This document shows, piece after piece, positions 1-6,669 of a stretch of DNA of 9,636 nucleotides. Source of the stretch: Flavobacterium psychrophilum (lineage in GTDB: Bacteria; Bacteroidota; Bacteroidia; Flavobacteriales; Flavobacteriaceae); the NCBI GenBank assembly GCA_945897545.1, contig CAMDGJ010000103.1, positions 1 to 9,636 on the forward strand, given 5' to 3'. The position numbers and the translations under genes are program-made. The notes below the pieces were generated by a model that made no database searches, had not been told where the DNA came from, and was given only the letters and a program-made list of their open reading frames with translations. Numbering within the stretch: position 1 is the first letter of the stretch; each line of letters starts with the position of its first letter.

Positions 1-504
1 ATATCCACTAGTTAAGTTATATGCTTTTTTTCGCATCATCACAGCTGGATGACAGATAGTAGAAGAATATTTCATTCTTTTTAAAATTGCCCAATTTGAC
101 AAGTGGGGAAAACTTCTACCCATTTCATTTCCAGCATAATCGATGTAAATAACGGCACTACTAACTAAAACAGTATCAGGGTTTTTTCTTAAATAATCAA
201 CTTGTATTTCAAACCTCTCCGGCATGCAGATATCGTCAGCATCTATCCTGGCAATGTATTTACCTTTTGCCATCTCACAACCTTTTCTTATTGAAAATCC
301 TACCCCCCTATTTTCTTGTTTTACATAGATTATTCTATGGTCTTCAAAAGATTGAATAATTAATTCCGAGGTATCTGTTGAACCATCATTAATGATGATT
401 AATTCAAAATCCGTGAAAGTTTGTTCTAAAATGCTGTTGATTGTTTCCGCTATAAATTGTGAAGCATTGTACACAGGTAAAATGACTGATATTAGGTGTG
501 GCAT
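1..504 (-). CDS. GT2 family glycosyltransferase (3' end beyond window)
   Basis: The frame runs from an ATG at 504 to the left edge without a stop, giving 168 visible residues; the C-terminus lies outside the window. It is a GT-A fold family 2 glycosyltransferase, which adds one sugar from a nucleotide-sugar donor to the lipid-linked repeat unit at the cytoplasmic face of the membrane. Visible signatures are the N-terminal SVILPVYNA strand (residues 6-14), the nucleotide-binding INDGSTD (38-44), and RIDADD at 86-91 holding the metal-binding DxD, followed by PERFEIQ. A CHPAVMMRKK segment at 151-160 is in the usual place after the acceptor region. It begins 24 bases after the stop of a broken GT11 gene, suggesting it was joined to that remnant by a rearrangement. 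Donor and acceptor sugars cannot be read from sequence. The family call is secure. Confidence 0.93.
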   Translation of the reverse strand, partial: MPHLISVILPVYNASQFIAETINSILEQTFTDFELIIINDGSTDTSELIIQSFEDHRIIYVKQENRGVGFSIRKGCEMAKGKYIARIDADDICMPERFEIQVDYLRKNPDTVLVSSAVIYIDYAGNEMGRSFPHLSNWAILKRMKYSSTICHPAVMMRKKAYNLTSGY

Positions 505-528
505 ACAAAATAAATTAAAGGAGAGGTA

Positions 529-723
529 TTATTGTGTTTTTCTTTTTTTACAATCTAATCCAGCTTTCAGGAACAATTTTTCGAGTTCACATCCGATATG
601 CATTTTAAGGCACGAATACAACGAAAGATCTAATTTTACATTTCTTCCTTTATCCTTTAATGCTAAATAAAATACATGTTGAAACATTTGACTTCCCAAA
701 CCACCACTTAAAATAAATTTCAT
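529..723 (-). pseudogene. truncated remnant of a GT11 (alpha-1,2-fucosyltransferase-like) gene
   Basis: This 64-codon frame starts with ATG at 723 and carries the GT11 N-terminal signature GGLGSQMFQ at residues 7-15. Residues 5-51 align without gaps to residues 6-52 of the intact GT11 at 4583-5446 with 24 of 47 identities counted by eye. After about residue 57 the similarity stops, and the tail (CKKRKTQ) ends at a TAA within seven codons. Everything needed for catalysis in GT11, including the HxRRGDY motif and the SSFSWWGAW motif seen in the intact copy, is missing. Only 24 bases separate its stop from the next gene, so the rest cannot lie in another frame. It follows the wzy-like gene by 12 bases. 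I read it as a deletion remnant with no enzyme activity; a functional small protein is unlikely. The signature N to S and Y to H changes fit relaxed selection. Confidence 0.8.
671..706. repeat. GT11 N-terminal DNA similarity, copy in the remnant
   Basis: These 36 bases match 5391-5426 in the intact GT11 gene at 32 of 36 positions, in the same orientation. All four differences are transitions. The segment encodes the GGLG-QMFQ motif, so protein-level constraint may explain the match. It is also a plausible short homology for recombination between the two genes. Confidence 0.5.
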
Positions 724-735
724 ACAATCAATATT

Positions 736-2091
736 CTACCTCCATAAAAAAGAAATACTTATATTTCCTAATATGCTTATAATTAAATTCAACAAAATTA
801 AAAGAATAGTTACTAACACTAGTCTTTTCTTAAATTCAGATAAAGAAATTTTTGAGAAAAACCATGGTAAGGTTAGAACTGTACCATTAGCTATATAACC
901 AATATGCATTTGCTTAGTTACAATGCCTGATAACGCTATACCTAAACCAAATAAAGTTAAAACATTAATGTTACTGATTTTAAAAAGATATTTTGCCTTT
1001 TGAATAAGTAATGTTAAATAAGATAACTGAAAGATTCCCAATAAATAATCTGCAAGTTGATAAGAAAAAGAAGGATCTACTTTATACAACATAAATTGTG
1101 TCCATGGGAAAGGTCCAACTACCCCTAAAATTATTTTTAAAGGTAAAAAAAACCAACCTGAAGGAGTAATGTAACGATCTAAATATTCTTTTTCCTGTAT
1201 AATCTCATTAGCAGAATAATATAACAACACTAAAATAAATGGTAGAATCAATATCAGATACTTTCTATTCCTTCGTTCCTTAAATACACAATAAACCACC
1301 AAAGACAACAATAAAATTGCAGGATAAACAGTACGCAAAATATAACTGAAGTACATAAGCAAACCGATTGAAACAATTTTTTGAATAAGTCTACTATTTG
1401 AAGCTAAATACAATGTGAGACCTACTGACAACAAACCCATTCCTATTTGATCTCTGTAGAAATTATCAGCTAATAAAAACATAGGAAACAAGGCGCTTGT
1501 CCATGCAACAACAGTAACTTTTGCTTTATCCAATAACAAAATAAATTTTGCAATAAAAACAAAATTTATGGAAAATAATGTAGTAAAGAAAATATTGATT
1601 GGTGTTATTGTCAAAACATAACAACCTAAATAAGTTAATGGAATACTTATTAAATTCCAAATTTCAGGATGAGTAACTTCAAAACTTTCCTTATCAAAAT
1701 AAAAGATATTATCGTGAGCAATTTTGCTTTTTACTACATCGTGTACTTGATTAAAAACAGAATGGTATTCGTGCCAAAAAGAATATGGAAAAGCACCATT
1801 TCCAAAAAAATATTTAGGATCAACAAATATTAAATAATGAGAAACACCCAATACGAGTTTCAATAAAAATATTGCGCTAAAAAACCCAACCCATTTTATT
1901 GAACTTAAAATCAATTTTGTTGACAGAATTGTCAATAAAAAAAAGATTATGGTCCCACTTACCAAACTTGACATTAAACTCTCAGATATTGAGAATATCA
2001 TCACTAGTAAACAACAAAAAAACATTACTATCAAAATGTGATATGGATACTTTCTTCTTCGTTGTTGAATTATATTATTAATCAAAATCAA
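736..2091 (-). CDS. multi-spanning membrane protein, probable Wzy-type polysaccharide polymerase
   Basis: About 451 residues, strongly hydrophobic with roughly 12-13 predicted membrane spans. The N-terminus carries RRRK (residues 11-14) just before the first span, consistent with a cytoplasmic start. A long hydrophilic stretch at about 88-145, rich in aromatic and charged residues, is probably periplasmic. Other landmarks are FYRDQ at 211-215, an arginine at 253 (LRTVYP) and GPFPW at 326-330. Wzy polymerases join repeat units at the periplasmic face and are poorly conserved, so the call rests on size, topology, isolated loop arginines and position beside a Wzx-type flippase. A membrane glycosyltransferase is the main alternative. 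The start is odd: position 2091 is a TTG, and the first in-frame ATG inside the gene (residue 23) would cut the first span. An in-frame ATG 18 bases upstream (2109) is followed by TAA at 2100-2098. Confidence 0.65.
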   Translation of the reverse strand: MILINNIIQQRRRKYPYHILIVMFFCCLLVMIFSISESLMSSLVSGTIIFFLLTILSTKLILSSIKWVGFFSAIFLLKLVLGVSHYLIFVDPKYFFGNGAFPYSFWHEYHSVFNQVHDVVKSKIAHDNIFYFDKESFEVTHPEIWNLISIPLTYLGCYVLTITPINIFFTTLFSINFVFIAKFILLLDKAKVTVVAWTSALFPMFLLADNFYRDQIGMGLLSVGLTLYLASNSRLIQKIVSIGLLMYFSYILRTVYPAILLLSLVVYCVFKERRNRKYLILILPFILVLLYYSANEIIQEKEYLDRYITPSGWFFLPLKIILGVVGPFPWTQFMLYKVDPSFSYQLADYLLGIFQLSYLTLLIQKAKYLFKISNINVLTLFGLGIALSGIVTKQMHIGYIANGTVLTLPWFFSKISLSEFKKRLVLVTILLILLNLIISILGNISISFLWR

Positions 2092-2216
2092 TGAAGATTA
2101 AATAGGCATTATTTTAATGAATTTTTTTTGTACTCTTTATTATAAACTTAGAAATTGATTGTTATTTCGATATAATAAATAAAATTTAAAATTTTTTATT
2201 TTTAATAAAAATTCAC
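2092..2216 (-). other. 125-bp gap between wzx and the wzy-like gene, with a possible lost start
   Basis: This is the largest non-coding gap in the window and is almost entirely A and T. On the minus strand it ends with an A-rich tract leading into ATG at 2109, which looks like a normal Bacteroidota initiation region. That ATG reads only three codons (ATG-CCT-ATT) before TAA at 2100-2098, in the same frame as the downstream wzy-like gene. I cannot identify a convincing promoter: TATAAT-like and TAnnTTT-like strings occur, but such strings are expected by chance in this composition. It may hold a promoter or simply be the remains of a gene junction. Confidence 0.35.
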
Positions 2217-2261
2217 TTATGAAGATTTTCCAAACTTAAAAATTAAAAAACTCATAAGTGA
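2213..2261 (-). repeat. 10-bp perfect inverted repeat across the wzx stop codon
   Basis: TCACTTATGA at 2213-2222 is exactly complementary to TCATAAGTGA at 2252-2261, with a 29-base spacer. In the transcript the stem would enclose the last codons of the flippase gene, including its stop, and be followed by an AUUUUUAUU run. This resembles a weak terminator or processing hairpin at the end of wzx, just before the largest intergenic gap. The stem is A+T-rich and the loop is long, so termination is uncertain. Confidence 0.35.
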
Positions 2262-3707
2262 TTTGTTTTTTTTATAAAATACTATAAAAAGTATAGATAA
2301 TGCAATTAAAATAGTAGTAGTCTCAATAAAATAGTTACCTCTATAAGTTTCATATATGAATTTTGTCAGACAAGCTACTAATACTATAAACGACAAATCA
2401 TAAAAAAAACTTTTATTAATAATATTCGAAACCATACTGATACTATACTTTTTTTCAATAAAATAACTTACTATAAAATAAATGATATTTGCCAATATTC
2501 CAGCCAAAACAATTCCATTCAACTTTAAAAATGATATTAAAAAATAGGCGCTAATCATAAAAGATGTCGCAAAAACAATATCAGTAATCGAAGTGAGATT
2601 AAACTTCCCCATAGCAGTATATTGTTGAGCTAATAATAATCTCAATTGATCTGCAAGTGCTGCTAAACAAATTAATCCAAGCAGTACATTGCCCCCAAAC
2701 TTGTCTATTCCGACCCAAATAGTTACAAAATCTTTCCCAATAAAAAATATTCCTGTTAGAGAAAATAATAATAAGAGTCGAATGAGCAAAAAATATTTTT
2801 CAGTATATTCATGTCTAACTTCATTTGTCTTTTGTTCTGAATAAAACAAACTAAATGAAGTAAATGTAGAAACAGCGATGACATTGATAAACATTTGAAT
2901 TGTTAAAGGAATTTTCCTTGTTATGTCAAAAGTGGTAGTTGCTGCCCCCGAAATGGTTGTTGCTATAATAAAATTTTGAATACTAACCGCCAAAGTAATC
3001 CCAACCTTAGAAATAAACGGAAAACCAATATTAACTAGAAGTCTTGAAAGATAATTTAAATCGAAATAAATAGAGATATTCTCTTCTTTTAAAATTTTAA
3101 AACCATAAAAACCAATTAATATTGAATACACGAATGTTTTAACAAGATTCCCCCCAGCTATAGCAACAATTCCTTGAGATGGTATTGCTAAGATTGTATA
3201 AATTATTCCTGTAATTGAAGAAATAAAATTAAATATGGGAGGGCGTAATGTTTTTAAAAATACTTGAGAAACAACACTTAAATAACCAGAAATAATAGTT
3301 AAGGATAAAGAAATTGAATACAAGAAAAAACTATTTGAAAATTTTTCATTATCAAAATTCCTTTTGCTTACTAAAATAGCTAGGTCATCTTTAAAAAAAA
3401 ATGACAGTATGATAATAAAAAAACTAACACCAAAACCAAATAGGATTGCTGCTGAAAGATATTTTGAAAATTCTATTGGTTTATTGCAAATTCGCTTTTC
3501 AGCCAATTGTTGTGTTAATATTAAACCAGTATTAGCTTCAAGTACAGAAATCAATGAAATAAATGATATTCCTCCTAGCCAAATACCATAATCAGATGCA
3601 GTAATAAACTTGAAATAATATGGTAGTAAAAGTAAGCTTGTCAAAAAAAGAAATAAAAAATTTGACAACGCCCCAAATATATTATGAGTAATAGCTTTTT
3701 TTTTCAT
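2217..3707 (-). CDS. wzx: Wzx-type lipid-linked oligosaccharide flippase (MATE/MVF-like polysaccharide transporter)
   Basis: 496 residues, the usual length for a Wzx/RfbX flippase, with about 12-14 hydrophobic spans along the whole chain. The protein moves undecaprenyl-linked repeat units from the cytoplasmic to the periplasmic face of the inner membrane. The N-terminus fits the family: a short basic start (MKKKAITHN), a first span at about 12-32, then ASDYGIWLGGISFIS at 37-51. That segment matches the common Wzx pattern of a Y-G-W element leading into span 2. A basic C-terminal tail (YKKNKS, then KFGKSS) is cytoplasmic-like. The ATG at 3707 is followed at once by nine A residues on the coding strand (three AAA lysine codons), a possible slippage site. 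It follows the methyltransferase gene by 33 bases and precedes the wzy-like gene. Substrate specificity cannot be inferred. Confidence 0.88.
   Translation of the reverse strand: MKKKAITHNIFGALSNFLFLFLTSLLLLPYYFKFITASDYGIWLGGISFISLISVLEANTGLILTQQLAEKRICNKPIEFSKYLSAAILFGFGVSFFIIILSFFFKDDLAILVSKRNFDNEKFSNSFFLYSISLSLTIISGYLSVVSQVFLKTLRPPIFNFISSITGIIYTILAIPSQGIVAIAGGNLVKTFVYSILIGFYGFKILKEENISIYFDLNYLSRLLVNIGFPFISKVGITLAVSIQNFIIATTISGAATTTFDITRKIPLTIQMFINVIAVSTFTSFSLFYSEQKTNEVRHEYTEKYFLLIRLLLLFSLTGIFFIGKDFVTIWVGIDKFGGNVLLGLICLAALADQLRLLLAQQYTAMGKFNLTSITDIVFATSFMISAYFLISFLKLNGIVLAGILANIIYFIVSYFIEKKYSISMVSNIINKSFFYDLSFIVLVACLTKFIYETYRGNYFIETTTILIALSILFIVFYKKNKSLMSFLIFKFGKSS
3696..3704. repeat. homopolymer T9 (A9 on the coding strand) directly after the wzx start
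   Basis: Nine identical bases encode lysines 2-4 of the flippase. A one-base slip here would abolish the protein at its very start. A further run of nine, A9 at 3393-3401, lies deeper in the same gene. Such tracts are only moderately unlikely by chance in DNA this A+T-rich, so a regulatory role is conjecture. Confidence 0.4.
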
Positions 3708-3740
3708 ATATCAGAGATATAAAATCTAAAACACAAATAT

Positions 3741-4550
3741 TTAATTAAAAATTCTCTTTAATTTTCTTTTAATTACTTTTTCTAAATGCCCAAAACTTAA
3801 ATCCCAAAACCAAGGCCTTTTGAGTTTGGTGTCTAAATCTGAAACATTAAAACCAATTTTATAAGGCCCAACAAATGGATTTGATGCATTTGAAAAATAT
3901 TCAATTAAATCATCATTACCCCTAACTAATACTGTACATCCCATTTGAGTAAAACCAAGTTCAAAGGGAACAAAGTTGAGCATTTGTGCCTTATTCTTTA
4001 TAATTTCCCAACTTGTTAGCATATTACAAGAAACAACATCATGAAAATATAATACACATTCATTATCACAATAAGGAAGTATACCTTCAAAATCTAACAA
4101 AATCTGTTCGTCTGTATGTAATCCATCTATAAAAAAAAAATTATATTTTTTTCTTCTCATTGATTTTGATAAATCATTTGGGGAGAATCCAACAGTCAAT
4201 TTTACATTTTTAAAAAAATCTGAAGCAAGTTTCTTTGTTAATTCACTGCCAATTTTTACGTCTAATCCTTCTAATTCAGCATCAATGACATCAATTTCAC
4301 TATTTGGAAATAAATCAGCAAGAATAAAAGTACTTAATCCGAATGAATTACCTATTATAAATATTCCATCAGGTTCAAAAATTTTCGAAATCATTGAAAA
4401 AACAAATGAATCTGTTACTGTTAATCCACCACTATTTGTGAGTGTTCTCTTTTCTTTTTCATTTGAAATTACAGAAAAAACCTGCTCAGGGCAGCCCATA
4501 TTAACTTTGTAATTTTCTGTTTTGTATGCTTTTAATACATTTGGCGTCAT
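3741..4550 (-). CDS. class I SAM-dependent methyltransferase (Methyltransf_24-like), probable sugar or repeat-unit methylase
   Basis: 269 residues with a Rossmann-type methyltransferase core. Motif I is IFIIGNSFGLST at 63-74, giving the GxxxGxS cofactor loop. An acidic position follows strand 2 (VIDAE, 88-92). IDGLH at 141-145, then a conserved acidic run and FHDV at 169-172, match the IDG.H...HD pattern of the Methyltransf_24 group, where the acidic and histidine residues are often metal-linked. The basic C-terminus (KVIKRKLKRIF) could associate with membrane or an acidic partner. Its place between a glycosyltransferase and the flippase suggests it methylates a sugar of the repeat unit in the cytoplasm, perhaps as a chain cap. 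The acceptor is not known from sequence. The coding strand has a T10 run (4140-4131) just before the IDG motif. The ATG at 4550 has an A-rich leader. Family call good, role inferred. Confidence 0.75.
   Translation of the reverse strand: MTPNVLKAYKTENYKVNMGCPEQVFSVISNEKEKRTLTNSGGLTVTDSFVFSMISKIFEPDGIFIIGNSFGLSTFILADLFPNSEIDVIDAELEGLDVKIGSELTKKLASDFFKNVKLTVGFSPNDLSKSMRRKKYNFFFIDGLHTDEQILLDFEGILPYCDNECVLYFHDVVSCNMLTSWEIIKNKAQMLNFVPFELGFTQMGCTVLVRGNDDLIEYFSNASNPFVGPYKIGFNVSDLDTKLKRPWFWDLSFGHLEKVIKRKLKRIFN
4131..4140. repeat. homopolymer A10 inside the methyltransferase gene
   Basis: Ten A residues on the + strand (T10 on the coding strand) encode the phenylalanine run at residues 138-140, directly before the catalytic-core IDG motif. 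It is the longest homopolymer I found in the window. Slippage would truncate the enzyme mid-domain. It may simply reflect base composition. Confidence 0.4.
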
Positions 4551-4582
4551 AATTTTTTTAATTTTAATTAATTATCCATCGA

Positions 4583-5446
4583 TTATATTTTTATCCAATT
4601 TTCAGGCATTTGTTTATAATGTTTTTCATTTATTTCAGTAATAGTGTACCATTTTTTTGGCATAACAATCATTTTGTCATGATTATTATTCAACCATGCT
4701 CCCCACCAACTGAAGGAACTATTGGCAATAATATTGTGTTTGCACAAGGACATCATTTTTAAATCAATTTGAACGCTTGATTCCTTGTTTTCTGGATAAA
4801 TAATTTTGGCATTTGCTCCCAGACGATGAATCAAATTTTCCTTCACCCATGTTAAATCATCAGAAAACACAAAAAAAACAGGATCTGTAATTTGACTTTG
4901 GATTAAATTTATTGCTTTAATGTAATATAATTCGTCTAATTGTGCATATGTATTGTTACCAAGGTAATCTCCTCTTCTTACGTGAAGACTAACTGAATTA
5001 GAAGATTTAATCATTTCTTCTGTTAGTACATAAGTATGATTTGAATCCTCTTTAAATTTGAAATCTTTTCTTAATTCGTGCTGTCCTCCAAAATATTTTT
5101 CAGTCTGCCAATATCCGTCTAAATAATAATTTTTATTAGATTGCATCAAATTCAATTCAAATTTATTTTCTACAATGTGAGAAGATTTATCTCCAAAGAC
5201 TTTACGAATTACTTTTGATATTATATTGGTTTTATAAGAATTCGTCAGTTGTTCAATTTCTGCAATAGATGCCTTATCCAACTGAATATCAAAAACATTC
5301 TCTAAATCAAACCCATTATGTAATTTGTATTTTTCGTACCCTTGAATATCACATTTTACATTTTCATATTTTTTTTTCAGGCATTTGTAAAATGCATATT
5401 GAAACATTTGATTTCCTAAACCACCAATAATTCTAACAACAATCAT
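4583..5446 (-). CDS. GT11 family glycosyltransferase, alpha-1,2-fucosyltransferase-like
   Basis: 287 residues, the usual size for bacterial GT11 enzymes, and complete. Family signatures are GGLGNQMFQYAFY at 8-20, the donor-binding HVRRGDY at 155-161, FSDD at 194-197, and NSSFSWWGAWL at 242-252. Known members transfer L-fucose from GDP-fucose to the 2-OH of a galactose-type acceptor, at the cytoplasmic membrane face. No GDP-fucose pathway gene (gmd or fcl) is present in the window, so either these lie elsewhere or the enzyme accepts a related 6-deoxy sugar. The ATG at 5446 fits the family N-terminus exactly. It follows the GT4 gene by 19 bases and precedes the methyltransferase by 32. A second, truncated GT11 lies at 529-723. 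An A9 run on the coding strand spans codons 24-26. Family assignment is very secure; exact sugar specificity is not. Confidence 0.93.
   Translation of the reverse strand: MIVVRIIGGLGNQMFQYAFYKCLKKKYENVKCDIQGYEKYKLHNGFDLENVFDIQLDKASIAEIEQLTNSYKTNIISKVIRKVFGDKSSHIVENKFELNLMQSNKNYYLDGYWQTEKYFGGQHELRKDFKFKEDSNHTYVLTEEMIKSSNSVSLHVRRGDYLGNNTYAQLDELYYIKAINLIQSQITDPVFFVFSDDLTWVKENLIHRLGANAKIIYPENKESSVQIDLKMMSLCKHNIIANSSFSWWGAWLNNNHDKMIVMPKKWYTITEINEKHYKQMPENWIKI
5369..5377. repeat. homopolymer T9 (A9 on the coding strand) early in the GT11 gene
   Basis: Nine identical bases encode lysines 24-26 of the GT11 enzyme. A slip would frame-shift the gene after the first motif. Listed because homopolymers of at least nine also occur in the methyltransferase, wzx and rfbG (T9 at 8397-8405) genes. 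Confidence 0.35.
5391..5426. repeat. GT11 N-terminal DNA similarity, copy in the intact gene
   Basis: Partner of 671-706: 32 of 36 bases identical, same orientation, all differences transitions. It encodes the GGLGNQMFQ motif region. Similarity falls away on both sides, so this is not a recent whole-gene duplication. Confidence 0.5.
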
Positions 5447-5465
5447 ACACTGGTTTTACTTAAAT

Positions 5466-6665
5466 TTATTGAAATATGGTATCCAATATTTTTCCAAAAG
5501 AGGACTCATCAGTTAAACTATGATACAATTCTTTAGCTTTCAAGGAAATACTAACTTCTAGTTGAGGGTCATTATTCAAATTATTAATTTCTTGACCCAT
5601 TGCTCCGAAATCACCTGCTTTCACACAGATTCCGTTGATTCTATTTTCAATAATTTCTTTATGAATTCCCACATCAAATGTTATAATAGGTTTTGACATT
5701 CCTAATACTTCCAACAAAACAAATTCAGTTGTAGTTGACCATATTGATGGATTAATAACTCCTTTAGATCCTGCAATTAATTCAACAGCGCCTGTGGTCA
5801 TTGTAACTCCTGGTAGTAATTGAAGTTTATTGTTTGCTATGTGTTTCTTGTTTTCTGGAAATTCAATTAAAAACTTATCTGCATCTGCTTGGTCAAAAAA
5901 CAACAGTTTAACTAAAATACCATCATTAATATATTCTAGAATTTTAGAAATTAAATGAATTCCTTTTTCATGACGGTATTGCCCAATAATAACAAAATAA
6001 GACTCAGAAGGTGTTTTCAATTCTTTTATTCTATTCTGGTCAAAAAATAAGGGGATTTTTACAATGTTTGCCTTTTTAATTCCCACTTTTTCATAAAAAC
6101 TAAGTTGTTCATCTGATGACCCTAAAACAAAATCAATTTTTCTCATTCTTGATAAAAATATTTTTTGATTTATTTGATAATTTATGAGATAGAGATTGGG
6201 TCTGCTTTGCTTTTCTGCGCATTTATTTATGAAAGAATTAATATTTGATTTGTCAAGGCATTTAGTGCAGGAATTAGTTCCCAAACCGTTATGCAATCTG
6301 GCACAAAAGAAATCTTGCATCAAAAACAGAAAAACGGTCTTAACCTTGTATTTCAAACATAAATCAAGATAAACAATAGGTGTATTAACTAAACTGCCAA
6401 TAAAAAAAACATAATTAGGCTTAAAGTCTTCTAATACTTTAATAAAAGACTCTTTATAAGAAGCCTTAAAATAATTAGCAGTTCCTTTATATGGCAATCG
6501 TTGAAAATAAGGATATGTTGCAATTGAAATATCTAGTTCATCATGGGTAAATATACCTATTTCATTTCCTAGTTTTGACAATTGCCTTGCCGCCTCTCTT
6601 GCCGCAATTGCCCCAGAATGTCCTGAATAAAAAAGATCCGGATGAATAAGAATTTTAGGTTTCAT
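5466..6665 (-). CDS. GT4 family glycosyltransferase with an N-domain cysteine cluster
   Basis: 399 residues from the ATG at 6665. I prefer this start because the frame extended to 6683 would begin with TTG inside the cupin gene, whereas 6665 gives MKPKILIHPD, a standard GT-B first strand, and a 4-base gap to the previous stop. The N-domain has the usual glycine-rich loop (YSGHSGA, 13-19) and four cysteines at 121, 133, 136 and 149, a pattern common in polysaccharide GT4 enzymes and possibly a metal site. The C-domain opens with VIIGQYRHEKGIH (225-237), the usual donor-site lysine region, and contains TTTEFVLLEVLG (311-322). The second glutamate of the GT4 EX7E motif is present, but the first is a threonine by alignment. 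It transfers one sugar, with retention of configuration, to the growing repeat unit at the inner membrane. Donor unknown; a CDP-6-deoxyhexose made by the adjacent genes is a possibility. Confidence 0.88.
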   Translation of the reverse strand: MKPKILIHPDLFYSGHSGAIAAREAARQLSKLGNEIGIFTHDELDISIATYPYFQRLPYKGTANYFKASYKESFIKVLEDFKPNYVFFIGSLVNTPIVYLDLCLKYKVKTVFLFLMQDFFCARLHNGLGTNSCTKCLDKSNINSFINKCAEKQSRPNLYLINYQINQKIFLSRMRKIDFVLGSSDEQLSFYEKVGIKKANIVKIPLFFDQNRIKELKTPSESYFVIIGQYRHEKGIHLISKILEYINDGILVKLLFFDQADADKFLIEFPENKKHIANNKLQLLPGVTMTTGAVELIAGSKGVINPSIWSTTTEFVLLEVLGMSKPIITFDVGIHKEIIENRINGICVKAGDFGAMGQEINNLNNDPQLEVSISLKAKELYHSLTDESSFGKILDTIFQ

Positions 6666-6669
6666 ATTT

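Noticed and set aside
392..670. Open frame of 92 codons on the + strand
   Set aside because: It is antisense to the GT2 start and the GT11 remnant, has no family features, and both minus-strand frames carry clear motifs.
529..723. The GT11 remnant as a functional small protein or as a frameshifted full gene
   Set aside because: Only 24 bases remain before the next intact gene, so the missing catalytic part cannot be encoded nearby.
1899..2081. Open + strand frame opposite the 5' part of the wzy-like gene
   Set aside because: Antisense shadow of a hydrophobic coding region with no recognisable protein features.
2092..2216. TATAAT-like and TAnnTTT-like strings suggesting a promoter for the wzy-like gene
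   Set aside because: The stretch is nearly all A and T, no matching upstream box was found at proper spacing, so chance matches are expected.
3364..3591. Open + strand frame of 75 codons opposite wzx
   Set aside because: Antisense shadow; the minus strand encodes a coherent flippase.
3708..3720. Small palindrome (ATATC-AGA-GATAT) just upstream of the wzx start
   Set aside because: Arms of only five A+T-rich bases; too short to call an operator or hairpin.
4285..4512. Open + strand frame opposite the methyltransferase
   Set aside because: Antisense shadow of the segment encoding motif I of the methyltransferase.
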